Assembly: GCF_009766005.1 (NCBI RefSeq)
Contig: NZ_LMUK01000027.1
Span: forward strand, 43,637 to 107,636
DNA from: Bradyrhizobium sp. S69
Lineage (GTDB): Bacteria; Pseudomonadota; Alphaproteobacteria; Rhizobiales; Xanthobacteraceae
DNA length: 64,000 nucleotides
Direction of reading: 5' to 3'
Shown: one piece after another, positions 43,547 through 52,251 of the stretch
How positions within the stretch are numbered: the first letter of the stretch is position 1
How the letters are laid out: each line of letters opens with the position of its first letter
Translations under genes and position numbers: made by a program
The notes under the pieces: model-generated
What the model saw: only the letters and a program-made list of their open reading frames with translations
Databases searched by the model: none
Told to the model about the DNA's origin: nothing

Positions 43547-44755
43547 TCAATCGTCGATCGCCTGATAGACCGACGTCCAGAAGTCGGTCAGCACGGGCGG
43601 CGGCTGCGGTGAATCCATCATGCGTTGGGTGAGCAGGATGCCGGTGAGTTGCTCGCGCGGGTCGGAATACCACGAGGTGCCGTAACCGCCGTCCCAGCCG
43701 AACCGGCCCGGCGTGTTGCAGAGGTCGTCGCGCTTGCCGAAGACCGACATGCCCATGCCCCAACCCCTGTTGTCGCCGAAAAATATCCCGGAGCCGAGTT
43801 TCTGCTCGGCTGAGATCTGATCGGTGGTCATCAGTTCTATCGCCGGCCGCGACAGAATGCGCTCGCCTCGCAGGCGGCCGCCATTGAGCATCATCTGCGC
43901 GAAGGCGTTGAAATCATCCGCCGTCGAGACCAGGCCCGCGCTGCCGTTTTCAAACACCGGCGGTTCCGCGAACTTGCCCGCGACGGGATCATCGAAGACT
44001 TTCAGCTGCTGCGTTGTGTGATCGCGCATATAGGCGGTGGCGAACCGCGCGTGCTTGGCCTGCGGTACATGGAACGCCGTGTCCTTCATGCCGAGCGGCG
44101 CGAAGATGCGCTCGCGCAGGAATTCGCCAAAATTCATCCCCGCCGCGCGCGCGATCAATACGCTCAGGATTTCAGTGCCGGCGTTATAAAGCCAGCGCTC
44201 GCCGGGCTGATAGAGCAATGGCAGGCTGCCATAGCGCCGCATCAATTCGTCCGGCGGGAACGACGGAAATACCGGCCCCGGTGCGAAGCCCGCTTCCGCG
44301 ATGGCCTTCTGTATCGGATAGCGATCCGGAAACACCATCAGCATGCCGTGGCCCGAACGGAATGTGAGCAGGTCGCGAAGGGTGATCGCACGTTTGGCCG
44401 GCACGGTGTCGTCGAGCGGGGCATCGATCGCCCGCAATACCTTGCGGCCGGCCAGTTCCGGCAACCATCGATCGACGGGATCGTCGAGCCGCAATCTGCA
44501 TTCCTCGATCAGGATCATCGCGGCGACCGCAGTCACCGGCTTGGTCATCGAGGTAATCCGGAACAGTGTATCGCGCCGCATCGGCGCGCCGCCGAACGCC
44601 ATGTTGCCGATCGCGTCGATATGAATCTCGCCACACCGGCTCACCAGCGTAACCAAGCCGGGCACATCGCCCGAGTTGACATGACGCGCCATGGCGTCGT
44701 GCAGGCGGCCCAGGCCCGATTTCGACAGGGCGCCCGCATTCGCGAGATCCATCAT
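43547..44755 (-). CDS. Beta-lactamase-family serine hydrolase
   Basis: A 402-residue class C beta-lactamase/esterase-fold hydrolase, cytoplasmic because no signal peptide is present. The nucleophile motif is SMTK (FRITSMTKPVTAVAAMILIEE) near residue 71, the Tyr motif is YNAGTE near 194, and WDGGYGTSW near the end stands where the HxG/KTG motif would be. Such proteins often act as esterases or peptidases of unknown substrate. A TGTCGG-N17-CGTC promoter lies 43 bp upstream, so it probably belongs to the ECF42-type regulon. Single-gene unit. Confidence 0.9.
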   Translation of the reverse strand: MMDLANAGALSKSGLGRLHDAMARHVNSGDVPGLVTLVSRCGEIHIDAIGNMAFGGAPMRRDTLFRITSMTKPVTAVAAMILIEECRLRLDDPVDRWLPELAGRKVLRAIDAPLDDTVPAKRAITLRDLLTFRSGHGMLMVFPDRYPIQKAIAEAGFAPGPVFPSFPPDELMRRYGSLPLLYQPGERWLYNAGTEILSVLIARAAGMNFGEFLRERIFAPLGMKDTAFHVPQAKHARFATAYMRDHTTQQLKVFDDPVAGKFAEPPVFENGSAGLVSTADDFNAFAQMMLNGGRLRGERILSRPAIELMTTDQISAEQKLGSGIFFGDNRGWGMGMSVFGKRDDLCNTPGRFGWDGGYGTSWYSDPREQLTGILLTQRMMDSPQPPPVLTDFWTSVYQAIDD

Positions 44756-44797
44756 CCGGTTTCCCTACCAATATATCCAATCATCATCCCTCGATAG

Positions 44798-44824
44798 GAC
44801 GAACCGGATCAGGCTCCGCCGACA
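44798..44824 (-). promoter_or_regulatory. ECF42-type promoter P4 (serine hydrolase)
   Basis: On the minus strand, TGTCGG, 17 bases, CGTC, ending 43 bp upstream of the serine hydrolase start codon. Confidence 0.72.
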
Positions 44825-44866
44825 CGAACGGAATTTTTATTCGTGGGTTTTTATTTGGCAGATTTC

Positions 44867-45232
44867 TTATTGCGGCTGTTTGACAAATACGCCGTGCCGG
44901 TAGCTTGCGCCAAAATAGACGTCGATGCGCTTGATCTTGTCGCCGTCGAAACGGAAGAACTCGGTATTGCGAAAGCTCTTGCCGTCCCTGGCCACGCACC
45001 GATAAGTTACGAAGGCCTCGTCGCCCTCGACAAATATCTTTTCGATATCTTGTTGTTCGATCCAGTCGGGGCTCTGCCAGCAGCGCGCGAAATAATTCGC
45101 CTTGTCGACCCCGTCGTCATACGGGCTCGTAAAGCGGAAATCGTCCGTGAAATAGTCCTCGACCGCCTTGCGGTCGTTGGCGAGGTAGGCTGCGAAGACG
45201 GCGCGGACGAGGTCCAGTTTGCCTGAAGCCAT
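44867..45232 (-). CDS. SnoaL-like (NTF2-fold) protein
   Basis: A 121-residue protein of the nuclear-transport-factor-2/SnoaL-like fold, commonly small polyketide-cyclase-like or isomerase-like enzymes. Core segments are VRAVFAAYLANDRKAVEDYFTDDFRFTSPYDDG, IEKIFVEGDEAFVTYRCVARDGKSFRNTEFFRFDGDKIKRIDVYFG. The His and Asp positions typical of catalytic members are only partly visible, so the activity is open. It follows the glutathione transferase gene by 11 bp, hence the same operon. Confidence 0.85.
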   Translation of the reverse strand: MASGKLDLVRAVFAAYLANDRKAVEDYFTDDFRFTSPYDDGVDKANYFARCWQSPDWIEQQDIEKIFVEGDEAFVTYRCVARDGKSFRNTEFFRFDGDKIKRIDVYFGASYRHGVFVKQPQ

Positions 45233-45243
45233 TTTGAGGTCCT

Positions 45244-45891
45244 CTATTGCGGAAACAGCTTGAAATAAGGCTCAGCCTCCTTCAGCACACGCGCGAAAGC
45301 GGACCGCGCCATCAGGCGATCGAGATAGGCTGCAAGCTTCGGGCGCGCGTCGCCGATCGGCACCACCTTGTCGGCGTAGAACAGCGCCGGCGATGCGGCA
45401 CAATCGGCGATGCTGAAGGCTTCGCCCATCGCCCAGGTCTTGATGCCCATCTCGTGTTCGATCATGCCGTAGCAGAGCTGGATTCGTGCCCTCGCCTCCT
45501 CGACACCCCGCGGATCTTTCTGGGCTTCCGGCCGCAGCCGGTCATCGACCATCTTTTGTACCGATAGATGCACATAGAGATCGTAGAATCGCTCAGACAA
45601 TCGGGTCTGCCAGGCGAGGTCCGCCTCGGCGGGAATGAAGCGTGTCGGCCCGGGATAATAGCGGTCGAGATATTCGATGATGATGCTCGATTCCGGCACA
45701 GTCTGGTTCCGCGCATCGTCGCGCAACACCGGAAACTTGCCGATCGGCCACAGTTTCAGCAACGCCGCACGCTCGGCCTCGTCGCCGAGATTGACCATAT
45801 TCGGCGTGAACGGGGTGTCGTTCTCGTATAGCGCGATCAGCGCCTTCCAGCAGAACGACGATAGCGGATGGAAATGCAGCGTGAGCGACAT
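45244..45891 (-). CDS. Glutathione S-transferase family protein
   Basis: A 215-residue GST-fold protein. The thioredoxin-like N-domain starts LTLHFHPLSSFCWKALIALYEND (the SSFCWK turn replaces the usual Ser/Tyr/Cys catalytic site) and ends with the glutathione gamma-glutamyl motif VPESSIIIEYLDRYYPGP. The helical C-domain follows with FSIADCAASPALFYAD. Start at MSLTLHF; the frame upstream to 46140 runs into the HxlR gene on the other strand and is not real. It is first in an operon with the SnoaL-like gene and divergent from the HxlR regulator, which probably controls it. Confidence 0.91.
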   Translation of the reverse strand: MSLTLHFHPLSSFCWKALIALYENDTPFTPNMVNLGDEAERAALLKLWPIGKFPVLRDDARNQTVPESSIIIEYLDRYYPGPTRFIPAEADLAWQTRLSERFYDLYVHLSVQKMVDDRLRPEAQKDPRGVEEARARIQLCYGMIEHEMGIKTWAMGEAFSIADCAASPALFYADKVVPIGDARPKLAAYLDRLMARSAFARVLKEAEPYFKLFPQ

Positions 45892-45945
45892 CTGACCTCC
45901 CTGAATGACCGGCGCGGCCGCGCCCCTTAACTGATTGTATTTTGC

Positions 45946-45972
45946 AACTGGTTGTAGATTGATATAACTGGT
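45946..45972. promoter_or_regulatory. Direct-repeat operator between GST and HxlR genes
   Basis: AACTGGT occurs at 45946-45952 and 45966-45972, 20 bp apart (two helical turns), within an AT-rich promoter segment of the divergent gap. Spacing suits a dimeric regulator such as HxlR. Position-based inference. Confidence 0.45.
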
Positions 45973-46029
45973 GCGATATTGCAAGCAGTTTTTCGCCGTG
46001 GCCATCCGGGCATGGCGCGGGAGAACAAG

Positions 46030-46527
46030 ATGGCCGACACGAAACGCTCCGGCTGCCCGATCAATCTCACGCTGGAAGTGGTCGGTGACAAATGGAGCCT
46101 GCTGGTCATCCGCGACATGATGTTCGGCAACCGGCGGCATTTCCGCGAATTGCTCACCAAGTCCGACGAAGGCATTTCCTCAAACATCCTCGCCGACCGG
46201 CTGAAGACGCTGCTCGGAGCCGGGGTCATCACCCGCGACGACGACCCGAGCCACAAGCAGAAGGGAATTTACTCGCTCACCGAACAGGGCGTCGAGCTGT
46301 TGCCGATCCTCGCCCAGATGGCGGGCTGGGGGTATAAATATCTTCCGGTCAGCGAAGAGCTCGGTATCCGCGCTAGATTATTGAAGGAAGGCGGCCCGAA
46401 GATGTGGGCCGAGTTCATGGATGAGTTGCGCGAAACCCATTTGGGCGTGAAGCGACGCAAAAAAGCCGGACCATCGGCGGGCGAACGATTGCAGGCGGCG
46501 TACGAGTGCGTCATCGCGAAAAAATAA
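46030..46527 (+). CDS. HxlR-family transcriptional regulator
   Basis: A 165-residue winged-helix regulator. The family pattern is clear: SGCPINLTLEVVGDKWSLLVIRDMMFG (with the N-terminal Cys often used for redox sensing), RHFRELLTKSDEGISSNILADRLKTLLGAGVI, then KGIYSLTEQGVELLPIL. Start at MADTKRS, with GGGAG eight bases upstream, is preferred over two earlier in-frame starts. Divergent from GST. The conserved cysteine plus a GST target fits a role in response to electrophiles (inference). Confidence 0.92.
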   Translation: MADTKRSGCPINLTLEVVGDKWSLLVIRDMMFGNRRHFRELLTKSDEGISSNILADRLKTLLGAGVITRDDDPSHKQKGIYSLTEQGVELLPILAQMAGWGYKYLPVSEELGIRARLLKEGGPKMWAEFMDELRETHLGVKRRKKAGPSAGERLQAAYECVIAKK

Positions 46528-46826
46528 TTTCAGATCGCGTCTCCGTATTACTACGGACGAAGTCTGCACGGCCTTTCGTATCGCTTCATCCTTACCACTA
46601 CGGACGGCAATCCCGTAATTGATGCTGCATCCGTCGTGTGCGATCGCGCGCGCCTACGAAAAACTCCGGCAATACTGCGAGATATCTACCTCCGCTGCTT
46701 TCATCGATCGCGCTTTTCTATCGGGCGATAGGTTCCGCGTCGAAAAGCTTTTACCGTTGCTAAACGCACATTTGCAATTTTCACGTTCATTCGAAGCGAA
46801 TACCCTTTTCCCTCCCCGAGGTTCCG
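46528..46826. other. Intergenic region before the chemoreceptor gene
   Basis: About 300 bp without a convincing gene. ACTACGGACG occurs twice, about 48 bp apart (near 46551 and 46599), and may be regulatory. Confidence 0.45.
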
Positions 46827-48518
46827 TTGTGGAACCAGCTCACGGAGCCCGACGTGTTCAACTTGCAAGGCAAGGCAGTGCAGAACGCACTTTCGCAGGC
46901 GGCCGCCATCAGCAAATCGCAGACCGTGATCGAGTTCAACCTCGATGGAACGATCATCACGGCGAACCAGAATTTCCTGTCCACGCTCGGTTACTCGCTC
47001 GACGAAATCAAAGGCAAGCATCACAGCATGTTCGTCGAGCCGGCCGTGCGCGACAGCAACGACTACCGTGAATTCTGGGCCAGGCTCAACCGCGGTGAAT
47101 TCCAGGCCGCGCAATACAAGCGGATCGGCAAGGGCGGCAAGCCGATATGGATCCAGGCGTCCTACAATCCGGTCTGCGATGCCAAGGGCAAGCCTTTCAA
47201 GGTGATCAAGTTCGCCACCGACATCACCGCGCAAAAGATCCAGAACATGGAAGACGCCGGCAAGATCGCGGCGATGGACCGCGCCCAGGCCGTCATCGAG
47301 TTCAACATGGACGGCACCATCGTCACGGCGAACGATAATTTCCTCGGCGCGATGGGCTATTCGCTGGCCGAAGTGCAAGGCAAGCATCACAGCCTATTCG
47401 TGACGGCCGCCGACCGCGACAGCGTGGCCTATCGGGAATTCTGGGCGGCCCTCAACCGTGGCGACTATCAGGCCGCCGAATACAAGCGGGTCGGCAAAGG
47501 CGGCAAGGAAGTCTGGATTCTCGCGACCTACAATCCGATCTTCAACGAGGCCGGCAAGCCGTTCAAGGTCGTCAAATTCGCCACCGACGTCACCGAGCAA
47601 AAACTGAGAGCCGCCGACAGCGATGGGCAGATTTCCGCGATCGGCAAGTCACAGGCGGTGATCGAGTTCAACATGGACGGCACCATCCGCTCCGCCAACC
47701 CGAACTTCCTCAACGCGATGGGCTATGTGCTGCCGGAAATCCAGGGCAGACACCACAGCATGTTCGTCGAGCCCGCGGAGTGCAATTCGCGCGCCTACGC
47801 TGAATTCTGGGAGACCCTCAATCGCGGCCAGTACCAGGCCGCGGAATACAAGCGTATCGCCAAGGGCGGCCGCGAAATCTGGATCCAGGCCTCCTACAAT
47901 CCGATCCACGACCTCAACGGCAAGCCGTTCAAGGTGGTGAAGTACGCAACCGACATCACCGCCCAGGCGGTGGCGCGCCAGAAGGCCGAGCGGGCAAGGG
48001 GCCTGATCGAATCGGTGGCGGCCGGCAGCGAGGAAATGAGCGCCTCGATCCGCGAAATCTCCCAGACCATGACCAAATCCAAGGAGACCGCGGCGGAAGC
48101 AACGGGACGCGTTGAAGCCGCGGACCAGCAAGCCATGAAACTCAATGCCGCCGCGCAGGCGATGAGCGGCATCGTGCAGCTGATCGGCGACATCACCGGC
48201 CAGATCAACCTTCTGGCGCTCAACGCGACCATCGAATCCGCGCGCGCCGGCGAGGCCGGCAGAGGCTTTGCGGTGGTGGCCTCCGAGGTCAAGAACCTCG
48301 CCAATCAGGCCAAGCAGGCCACCGACACCATATCGGGGGAAATCGGGGCGCTTAACAACGTCGCGAGCGATGTGGTGAGTTCACTGATCGCGATCAAGAC
48401 GGCGATCGGCAATGTCAACGAGTTCATTACCTCCACCGCCGCCGCCGTCGAAGAGCAGAGCATCGTCACCAGCGATATGTCGTCCAACATGCAGCGTGCT
48501 TCCGCCGAACTGGCCTGA
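46827..48518 (+). CDS. Soluble methyl-accepting chemotaxis protein, three PAS domains
   Basis: A 563-residue receptor with no membrane segment: three PAS-PAC units in tandem, then a chemoreceptor signalling hairpin with [34 protein letters not shown] (about residues 455-495). The PAS units repeat with an exact 366-bp period (the codons for VIEF begin at 46926, 47292 and 47658), each with GKHHSxF or GRHHSMF and YKRxxKGGxxxWI. Start is TTG with CGAGG eight bases upstream, and no ATG or GTG is available in frame before it (a stop precedes at 46761). It would sense a cytoplasmic signal, possibly redox or oxygen. No che genes are nearby. Confidence 0.9.
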   Translation: MWNQLTEPDVFNLQGKAVQNALSQAAAISKSQTVIEFNLDGTIITANQNFLSTLGYSLDEIKGKHHSMFVEPAVRDSNDYREFWARLNRGEFQAAQYKRIGKGGKPIWIQASYNPVCDAKGKPFKVIKFATDITAQKIQNMEDAGKIAAMDRAQAVIEFNMDGTIVTANDNFLGAMGYSLAEVQGKHHSLFVTAADRDSVAYREFWAALNRGDYQAAEYKRVGKGGKEVWILATYNPIFNEAGKPFKVVKFATDVTEQKLRAADSDGQISAIGKSQAVIEFNMDGTIRSANPNFLNAMGYVLPEIQGRHHSMFVEPAECNSRAYAEFWETLNRGQYQAAEYKRIAKGGREIWIQASYNPIHDLNGKPFKVVKYATDITAQAVARQKAERARGLIESVAAGSEEMSASIREISQTMTKSKETAAEATGRVEAADQQAMKLNAAAQAMSGIVQLIGDITGQINLLALNATIESARAGEAGRGFAVVASEVKNLANQAKQATDTISGEIGALNNVASDVVSSLIAIKTAIGNVNEFITSTAAAVEEQSIVTSDMSSNMQRASAELA

Positions 48519-48584
48519 TCGCGGCGCACATCGCCCGCGAAGTGACGCGAGATCTTCGGTCGTGGCTCCGAAGAACTAGCGCAA

Positions 48585-48621
48585 CCGGCGCCGCAATGTC
48601 GATGAGACGTTGCGGCGCCGG
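48585..48621 (+). terminator. Hairpin after the chemoreceptor gene
   Basis: Perfect 12-bp stem CCGGCGCCGCAA/TTGCGGCGCCGG with a 13-base loop, 66 bp beyond the stop codon. No T tract follows. Confidence 0.55.
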
Positions 48622-48783
48622 CCGTGCTGCAAGTGCGTTGTTGTGCGTTGTCGGCATTTTCATCCGAATCCTTCGCGAACGCAGCATGCTTTTGGGTTCC
48701 AACGCGCCTAAGCTCGACCTATCGGCGATGGTCCGGCGTCGTGCACGCTGAAACTGAACACCGGATCCGGGGAGGATCGCGTC

Positions 48784-49077
48784 ATGTCGGGATTGCTCAT
48801 CAATCTGATCATACAGGTCATCAGCGGCGCCGTTGGCGGAAATGTCGCCGCCGGCGCCGCCAAGAATATCGATCTCGGTACGCTCGGAAACACCATTGCG
48901 GGCGCCATCGGCGGCGGCGCCGGGGGACAGATCCTCGGCATGCTGCTGCCGCTGCTGGCCAATACGGCCTCGACGCCGGATATCGGCAGCATCGTCGGCC
49001 AGGTAGCCGGTGGCGGCGTCGCGGGAGCCGTTCTCACCGCGATCGTTGGCGCGATCAAGAACAGATCGGCGGCCTGA
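48784..49077 (+). CDS. Small glycine/alanine-rich protein
   Basis: A 97-residue protein I do not recognise. It begins MSGLLINLIIQVISGAVGGNVAAGAAKNIDLG, then alternates Gly/Ala-rich hydrophobic segments (TIAGAIGGGAGGQILGMLLPLLA and VGQVAGGGVAGAVLTAIVGAIKN), like glycine-zipper membrane proteins. It ends NRSAA. GGGGAGGATC lies just upstream of the ATG, a good ribosome site, so it is probably expressed. Single gene. It could insert in a membrane or self-assemble; no function is assigned. Confidence 0.72.
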   Translation: MSGLLINLIIQVISGAVGGNVAAGAAKNIDLGTLGNTIAGAIGGGAGGQILGMLLPLLANTASTPDIGSIVGQVAGGGVAGAVLTAIVGAIKNRSAA

Positions 49078-49296
49078 GCGACGCGCGATCGCTGATCCGG
49101 GGTCCATCCTGGGCATGGGCCTCGGCTCCGCCTGATCATCAAGCGGCGATGCTCCGCATCTTTCGCGATGGGATGGTGTTGAGTTTGTTTCTGAAGCTCT
49201 GTTGACGCTCTCTTGAGGCCTCCTGGGTTCGAGACATCGCGCAGGACATCGGCTATAGCAACGCGAAATCGATCAACAGCCGATGGACGTACACCT

Positions 49297-50085
49297 ATGA
49301 CTCCCTCCTTGCAGAAAGTTGCGCTGGTCACCGGCGCCGCGCGCGGCATCGGACTTGCGGTGGCCAAGCGTTTTCTGGCCGACGGCTGGCGTGTCGCGCT
49401 GCTCGACATCGAAGGCGAACTGCTGGATCACGCGGTCGCAGCCCTGGCCAACCCGGACGACACGCTGGCGCTGCATTGCGACGTCTCCGACGCCGGCGCG
49501 GTCGCATCCGCGATGGACGCGGTAAGCCGGCGCTTCGGCAGGCTCGATGCACTGGTCAATAATGCCGGGGTCGCGGTGTTCGCGCCGCTGTTGGAAACCT
49601 CCGATCAGGACTGGAACCGGGTGCTGGCGGTCAACCTGACCGGGCCTTTCCTGTGCACCAAGGCGGCAGCCCCGTTGATGCGCGAACATGGCGGCGGCGC
49701 CATCGTCAACATCACCTCGATCTCGGCGGTACGCGCCTCGACGCTGCGCTCGGCTTACGGCACCAGCAAGGCCGGGCTCGCGCATCTCACCAAGCAACTC
49801 GCGGTCGAACTGGCCTCGCTCGGCATTCGCGTCAACGGCGTCGCACCCGGTCCGGTCGAGACCGCGATGGCGAAAGCGGTTCACACCCCGGAGATCCGCG
49901 CCGACTATCACGACGCGATCCCGCTCAACCGCTACGGCCTCGAAGAAGAACTCGCCGAAGCGGTGTTCTTTCTGTGCAGCGAGCGCTCGAGCTACATCAC
50001 CGGGCAGATCCTCGCGGTCGATGGCGGCTTTGATGCCGCGGGCATCGGATTGCCGACGCTGCGCGGCCAACGGCGCAATGGCTAG
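49297..50085 (+). CDS. Short-chain dehydrogenase/reductase
   Basis: A 262-residue classical SDR. Cofactor loop TGAARGIG near residue 13, Asp for NAD preference (ALLDIEGE), NNAGVAVFAP, catalytic Ser in NITSISA, and the pair YGTSKAG (Tyr and Lys). IRVNGVAPGPVETAM and ITGQILAVDGGFDAAG are typical of the 3-oxoacyl-ACP or sugar/steroid dehydrogenase types. Start at MTPSLQK; an earlier in-frame start at 49213 is unlikely. Single gene; substrate unknown. Confidence 0.92.
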   Translation: MTPSLQKVALVTGAARGIGLAVAKRFLADGWRVALLDIEGELLDHAVAALANPDDTLALHCDVSDAGAVASAMDAVSRRFGRLDALVNNAGVAVFAPLLETSDQDWNRVLAVNLTGPFLCTKAAAPLMREHGGGAIVNITSISAVRASTLRSAYGTSKAGLAHLTKQLAVELASLGIRVNGVAPGPVETAMAKAVHTPEIRADYHDAIPLNRYGLEEELAEAVFFLCSERSSYITGQILAVDGGFDAAGIGLPTLRGQRRNG

Positions 50086-50164
50086 AGCCGCCGCTAGCGC
50101 CTTGTCGCGAGCCCTGCGCTTGGCTAATTGTTGGCGATCATCGGGCGTTGGAGAGCGGCGCTGC

Positions 50165-50602
50165 ATGCCCAAGGTAGGCTTCACGCTTTTTGTCGCAGCG
50201 CTGCTATCTGCACTGGCCGCGATGCCGGCACGTGCCGAGGTGCGCATCCTCGGCAGCATGGGCGGAAGGGTCGGCCCGTTCATCGACCTGTTCGACGAGG
50301 TCCGTGCCTCCGGCGAGCGCGTCGTGATCGATGGACCCTGCATGTCGGCCTGCACGCTGGTCCTCAGCGTGGTCCCAAACGATCGCATCTGCGTCACCCG
50401 GCGCGCGGTGCTCGGATTTCACGCCGCGCGGTCGATGGACCGGCGTGGCCGGTTATATGCCGAACCGGAAGCTTCCGAACTGGTGCTGGAGGCCTATCCC
50501 GCCGCGGTGCGCGGCTGGATCAGGCGCCGCGGCGGATTATCGTCGCGGCTGTTGCTGCTGCGCGGCCGCGAACTGACGGCGATTTATCCGTCGTGCCGCT
50601 AG
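50165..50602 (+). CDS. Exported ClpP-fold-like protein (COG3904-like)
   Basis: A 145-residue protein with a signal peptide (MPKVGFTLFVAALLSALAAMPARA). The remainder, EVRILGSMGGRVGPFIDLFDEVRASGERVVIDGPCMSACTLVLSVVPNDRICVTRRAVLGFHAA, resembles small periplasmic proteins related to the ClpP/crotonase fold, in which GPCxSAC carries the would-be nucleophile serine. The C-terminal part, with RRGRLYAEPEASELVLEAYPAAVRGWI, is predicted helical. Role unknown. Single gene after the SDR gene, 79 bp downstream. Confidence 0.75.
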   Translation: MPKVGFTLFVAALLSALAAMPARAEVRILGSMGGRVGPFIDLFDEVRASGERVVIDGPCMSACTLVLSVVPNDRICVTRRAVLGFHAARSMDRRGRLYAEPEASELVLEAYPAAVRGWIRRRGGLSSRLLLLRGRELTAIYPSCR

Positions 50603-50627
50603 ACCAAGACTTGTTGGAGGCATACTT

Positions 50628-50724
50628 CGTAGGGTGGGCAAAGGCGCCCTTGGCGCCGTGCCCACCACTTTACTAACAACGAGAATGGTGGGCACGGCGC
50701 AAACGCGCCTTTGCCCACCTTACG
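50628..50724. repeat. Dispersed inverted repeat, family B copy 3
   Basis: CGTAGGGTGGGCAAAGGCG and CGCCTTTGCCCACCTTACG at the ends, with inner GGCGCCGTGCCCACCA and TGGTGGGCACGGCGC. The most symmetric of the three copies. Lies between the convergent genes at 50602 and 50738. Confidence 0.88.
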
Positions 50725-50737
50725 GAGCGCACCCGCT

Positions 50738-51151
50738 CTAATGGCCATCCAGCGGGCAGTTGACCATCCAGGGAATGCCGAACTGATCGACGCACATGCC
50801 GAAGCCCTTGGAGAAGAAGGTGTTGCCGAACGGCATGTTGATGGTGCCGCCTTCGCATAGCGCGTTGAATTTTCGCTCGGCTTCCGCGGGATCCTTCACA
50901 GTGAGCGACACCGCAAATCCCTGCGGCTTGTGGAAGTGATCCGGCGGCGCATCCGACGCCATCAGGATCTGGCCGTCGATCGACATCCTGGCATGCATGA
51001 TCTGCTTCTTGCGCTCCGGCGGCGCCGGCATGTCGGGCGGCGCCTCCTCGTTTCGCAGCAGCATCTCGATCTTGCCGCCGAGCACCTTCTCATAGAACTT
51101 GAACGCCGCTTCGCAGTTGCTGTCGTAGAACAGATAGGGATTGATCTGCAT
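50738..51151 (-). CDS. VOC-superfamily (PhnB-type) protein
   Basis: A 137-residue vicinal-oxygen-chelate protein of the PhnB/YjdN-type group. The core reads MQINPYLFYDSNCEAAFKFYEKVLGGKIEMLLRNEEAPPD, then MHARMSIDGQILMASDAPP and FFSKGFGMCVDQFGIPWMVNC. Such proteins are often encoded beside DGPF and ECF sigma genes. Third gene of a DoxX-SRPBCC-VOC operon read from P3, with gaps of about 41 bp between the genes. Enzymatic activity unknown. Confidence 0.9.
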   Translation of the reverse strand: MQINPYLFYDSNCEAAFKFYEKVLGGKIEMLLRNEEAPPDMPAPPERKKQIMHARMSIDGQILMASDAPPDHFHKPQGFAVSLTVKDPAEAERKFNALCEGGTINMPFGNTFFSKGFGMCVDQFGIPWMVNCPLDGH

Positions 51152-51192
51152 CGCTTGCTCCTTGGTTGGATCGATTGAACTAAGACGTGGAC

Positions 51193-51729
51193 TTACTTCT
51201 CGGTGAGCCGTTTCAAATTGGCGAGGCCGACCTCGAAATCCTTGCCGATCATGTGATCCAGATTCATGAATACCTGCATCAGCTTGGAGATGAAGGGCGC
51301 GGGGCCACGCATCACCCAGCTTAGGTGAGTAGCATCGCCCTGCGGCAGCATCGTGAATTCGGCGGTGTTGTGGCCTTCGAACGGCTTGAAGAAATCCAGC
51401 TTGATCAGGATTTTGGAAGGGACCGACTCCTCCAGGATTTCCATCCGCCCGGCGCCGACATTGCCGTTGCCCTCCCAACCATAGACCGCGCCCTTGCCGC
51501 TCTCGGCCCCGCTATAGCTGCGCTTCATCGCGGGGTCCTTGTTCTCGTAGGGTGACCACGAAACCCATTGATGGAAATCGTGGATCAGCGGAAAGATCTT
51601 TTCCGGCGGCGCCTTGACGTCGATCGTGCGCTCGACGCTGAATGTCGCCGGCTTGCTCGCCGCGAGGAGCAGGATGACCGCGATGGCGATCGCCAGTACG
51701 ACGGCGATGATGGCAATAATCTCGAACAT
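51193..51729 (-). CDS. SRPBCC-family protein
   Basis: A 178-residue protein with an N-terminal membrane segment (IIAIIAVVLAIAIAVILLLA) and a START-like SRPBCC domain: VERTIDVKAPPEKIFPLIHDFHQWVSWSPYENKDPAMKRSYSG, then GRMEILEESVPSKILIKLDFFKPFEGHNTAEFTM. The fold binds hydrophobic ligands, and members are frequent in ECF42-type clusters. It is the middle gene of the DoxX-SRPBCC-VOC operon. Confidence 0.9.
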   Translation of the reverse strand: MFEIIAIIAVVLAIAIAVILLLAASKPATFSVERTIDVKAPPEKIFPLIHDFHQWVSWSPYENKDPAMKRSYSGAESGKGAVYGWEGNGNVGAGRMEILEESVPSKILIKLDFFKPFEGHNTAEFTMLPQGDATHLSWVMRGPAPFISKLMQVFMNLDHMIGKDFEVGLANLKRLTEK

Positions 51730-51770
51730 GGGAACTCCGTCTCTATAATTGATAATGTTGTTAGCGACTG

Positions 51771-52184
51771 TCAGCGTAAAAAGGGCAGCAAGGCGCGCAG
51801 GCTTCGATCGCGCAACCAGAGCCCGCCCCAGACCATCAGGCCGAGATAAAATCCGAACAGGACGTGACTGAAAAGCGGGCTGCCGATCCGCACATGCGAT
51901 GCGATCGCGCTACCCAGATAGCCGGTCAGCAGGATGGCGCCGAGGATGGAGGTCGGCGGCACCGCATAAAGCACGGTGCAGACCAGGGTGATCAGCCCGA
52001 GGCTGCGCGCCAGCGTCTCGCTCGATCCGTACCCCATCCGGTCCATCGTTTCGGTGACGACCGGCCACGGCACCAGCTTGATGGCGCCATCGAACAGCAG
52101 AAACACGATGACGAGACCGCTGACAACGCGGCCCGACCAGAGCGCTGATTTTGAAACCGGTGCGGTATCGAAGACGGGCGGCAT
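51771..52184 (-). CDS. DoxX-family membrane protein
   Basis: A 137-residue DoxX-like protein with four membrane helices (VSGLVIVFLLFDGAIKLV, ARSLGLITLVCTVLYAVP, ILGAILLTGYLGSAIASH and VLFGFYLGLMVWGGLWL). VVTETMDRMGYG and the GYLGSAIASHVRIG segment are family marks. Some DoxX relatives take part in redox or oxidative-stress complexes. Start at MPPVFD with GGAG six bases upstream; a start four codons earlier is possible. First gene of an operon headed by promoter P3, which lies in the 67-bp gap after the sigma gene. Confidence 0.88.
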   Translation of the reverse strand: MPPVFDTAPVSKSALWSGRVVSGLVIVFLLFDGAIKLVPWPVVTETMDRMGYGSSETLARSLGLITLVCTVLYAVPPTSILGAILLTGYLGSAIASHVRIGSPLFSHVLFGFYLGLMVWGGLWLRDRSLRALLPFLR

Positions 52185-52215
52185 GACGTGCTCCATTGGT
52201 GATGCTTATTCACGG

Positions 52216-52242
52216 GACGAATGGGGCAAGCGCAATCCGACA
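52216..52242 (-). promoter_or_regulatory. ECF42-type promoter P3 (DoxX operon)
   Basis: On the minus strand, TGTCGG, 17 bases, CGTC, in the short gap between the end of the sigma gene and doxX; 32 bp from the doxX start. Confidence 0.75.
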
Positions 52243-52251
52243 GAGGGGCGA

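Noticed and set aside
48650..48680. TGTCGG upstream of the 97-residue protein gene
   Set aside because: TGTCGG is present, but 17 bases later the sequence is TTCG and not CGTC.
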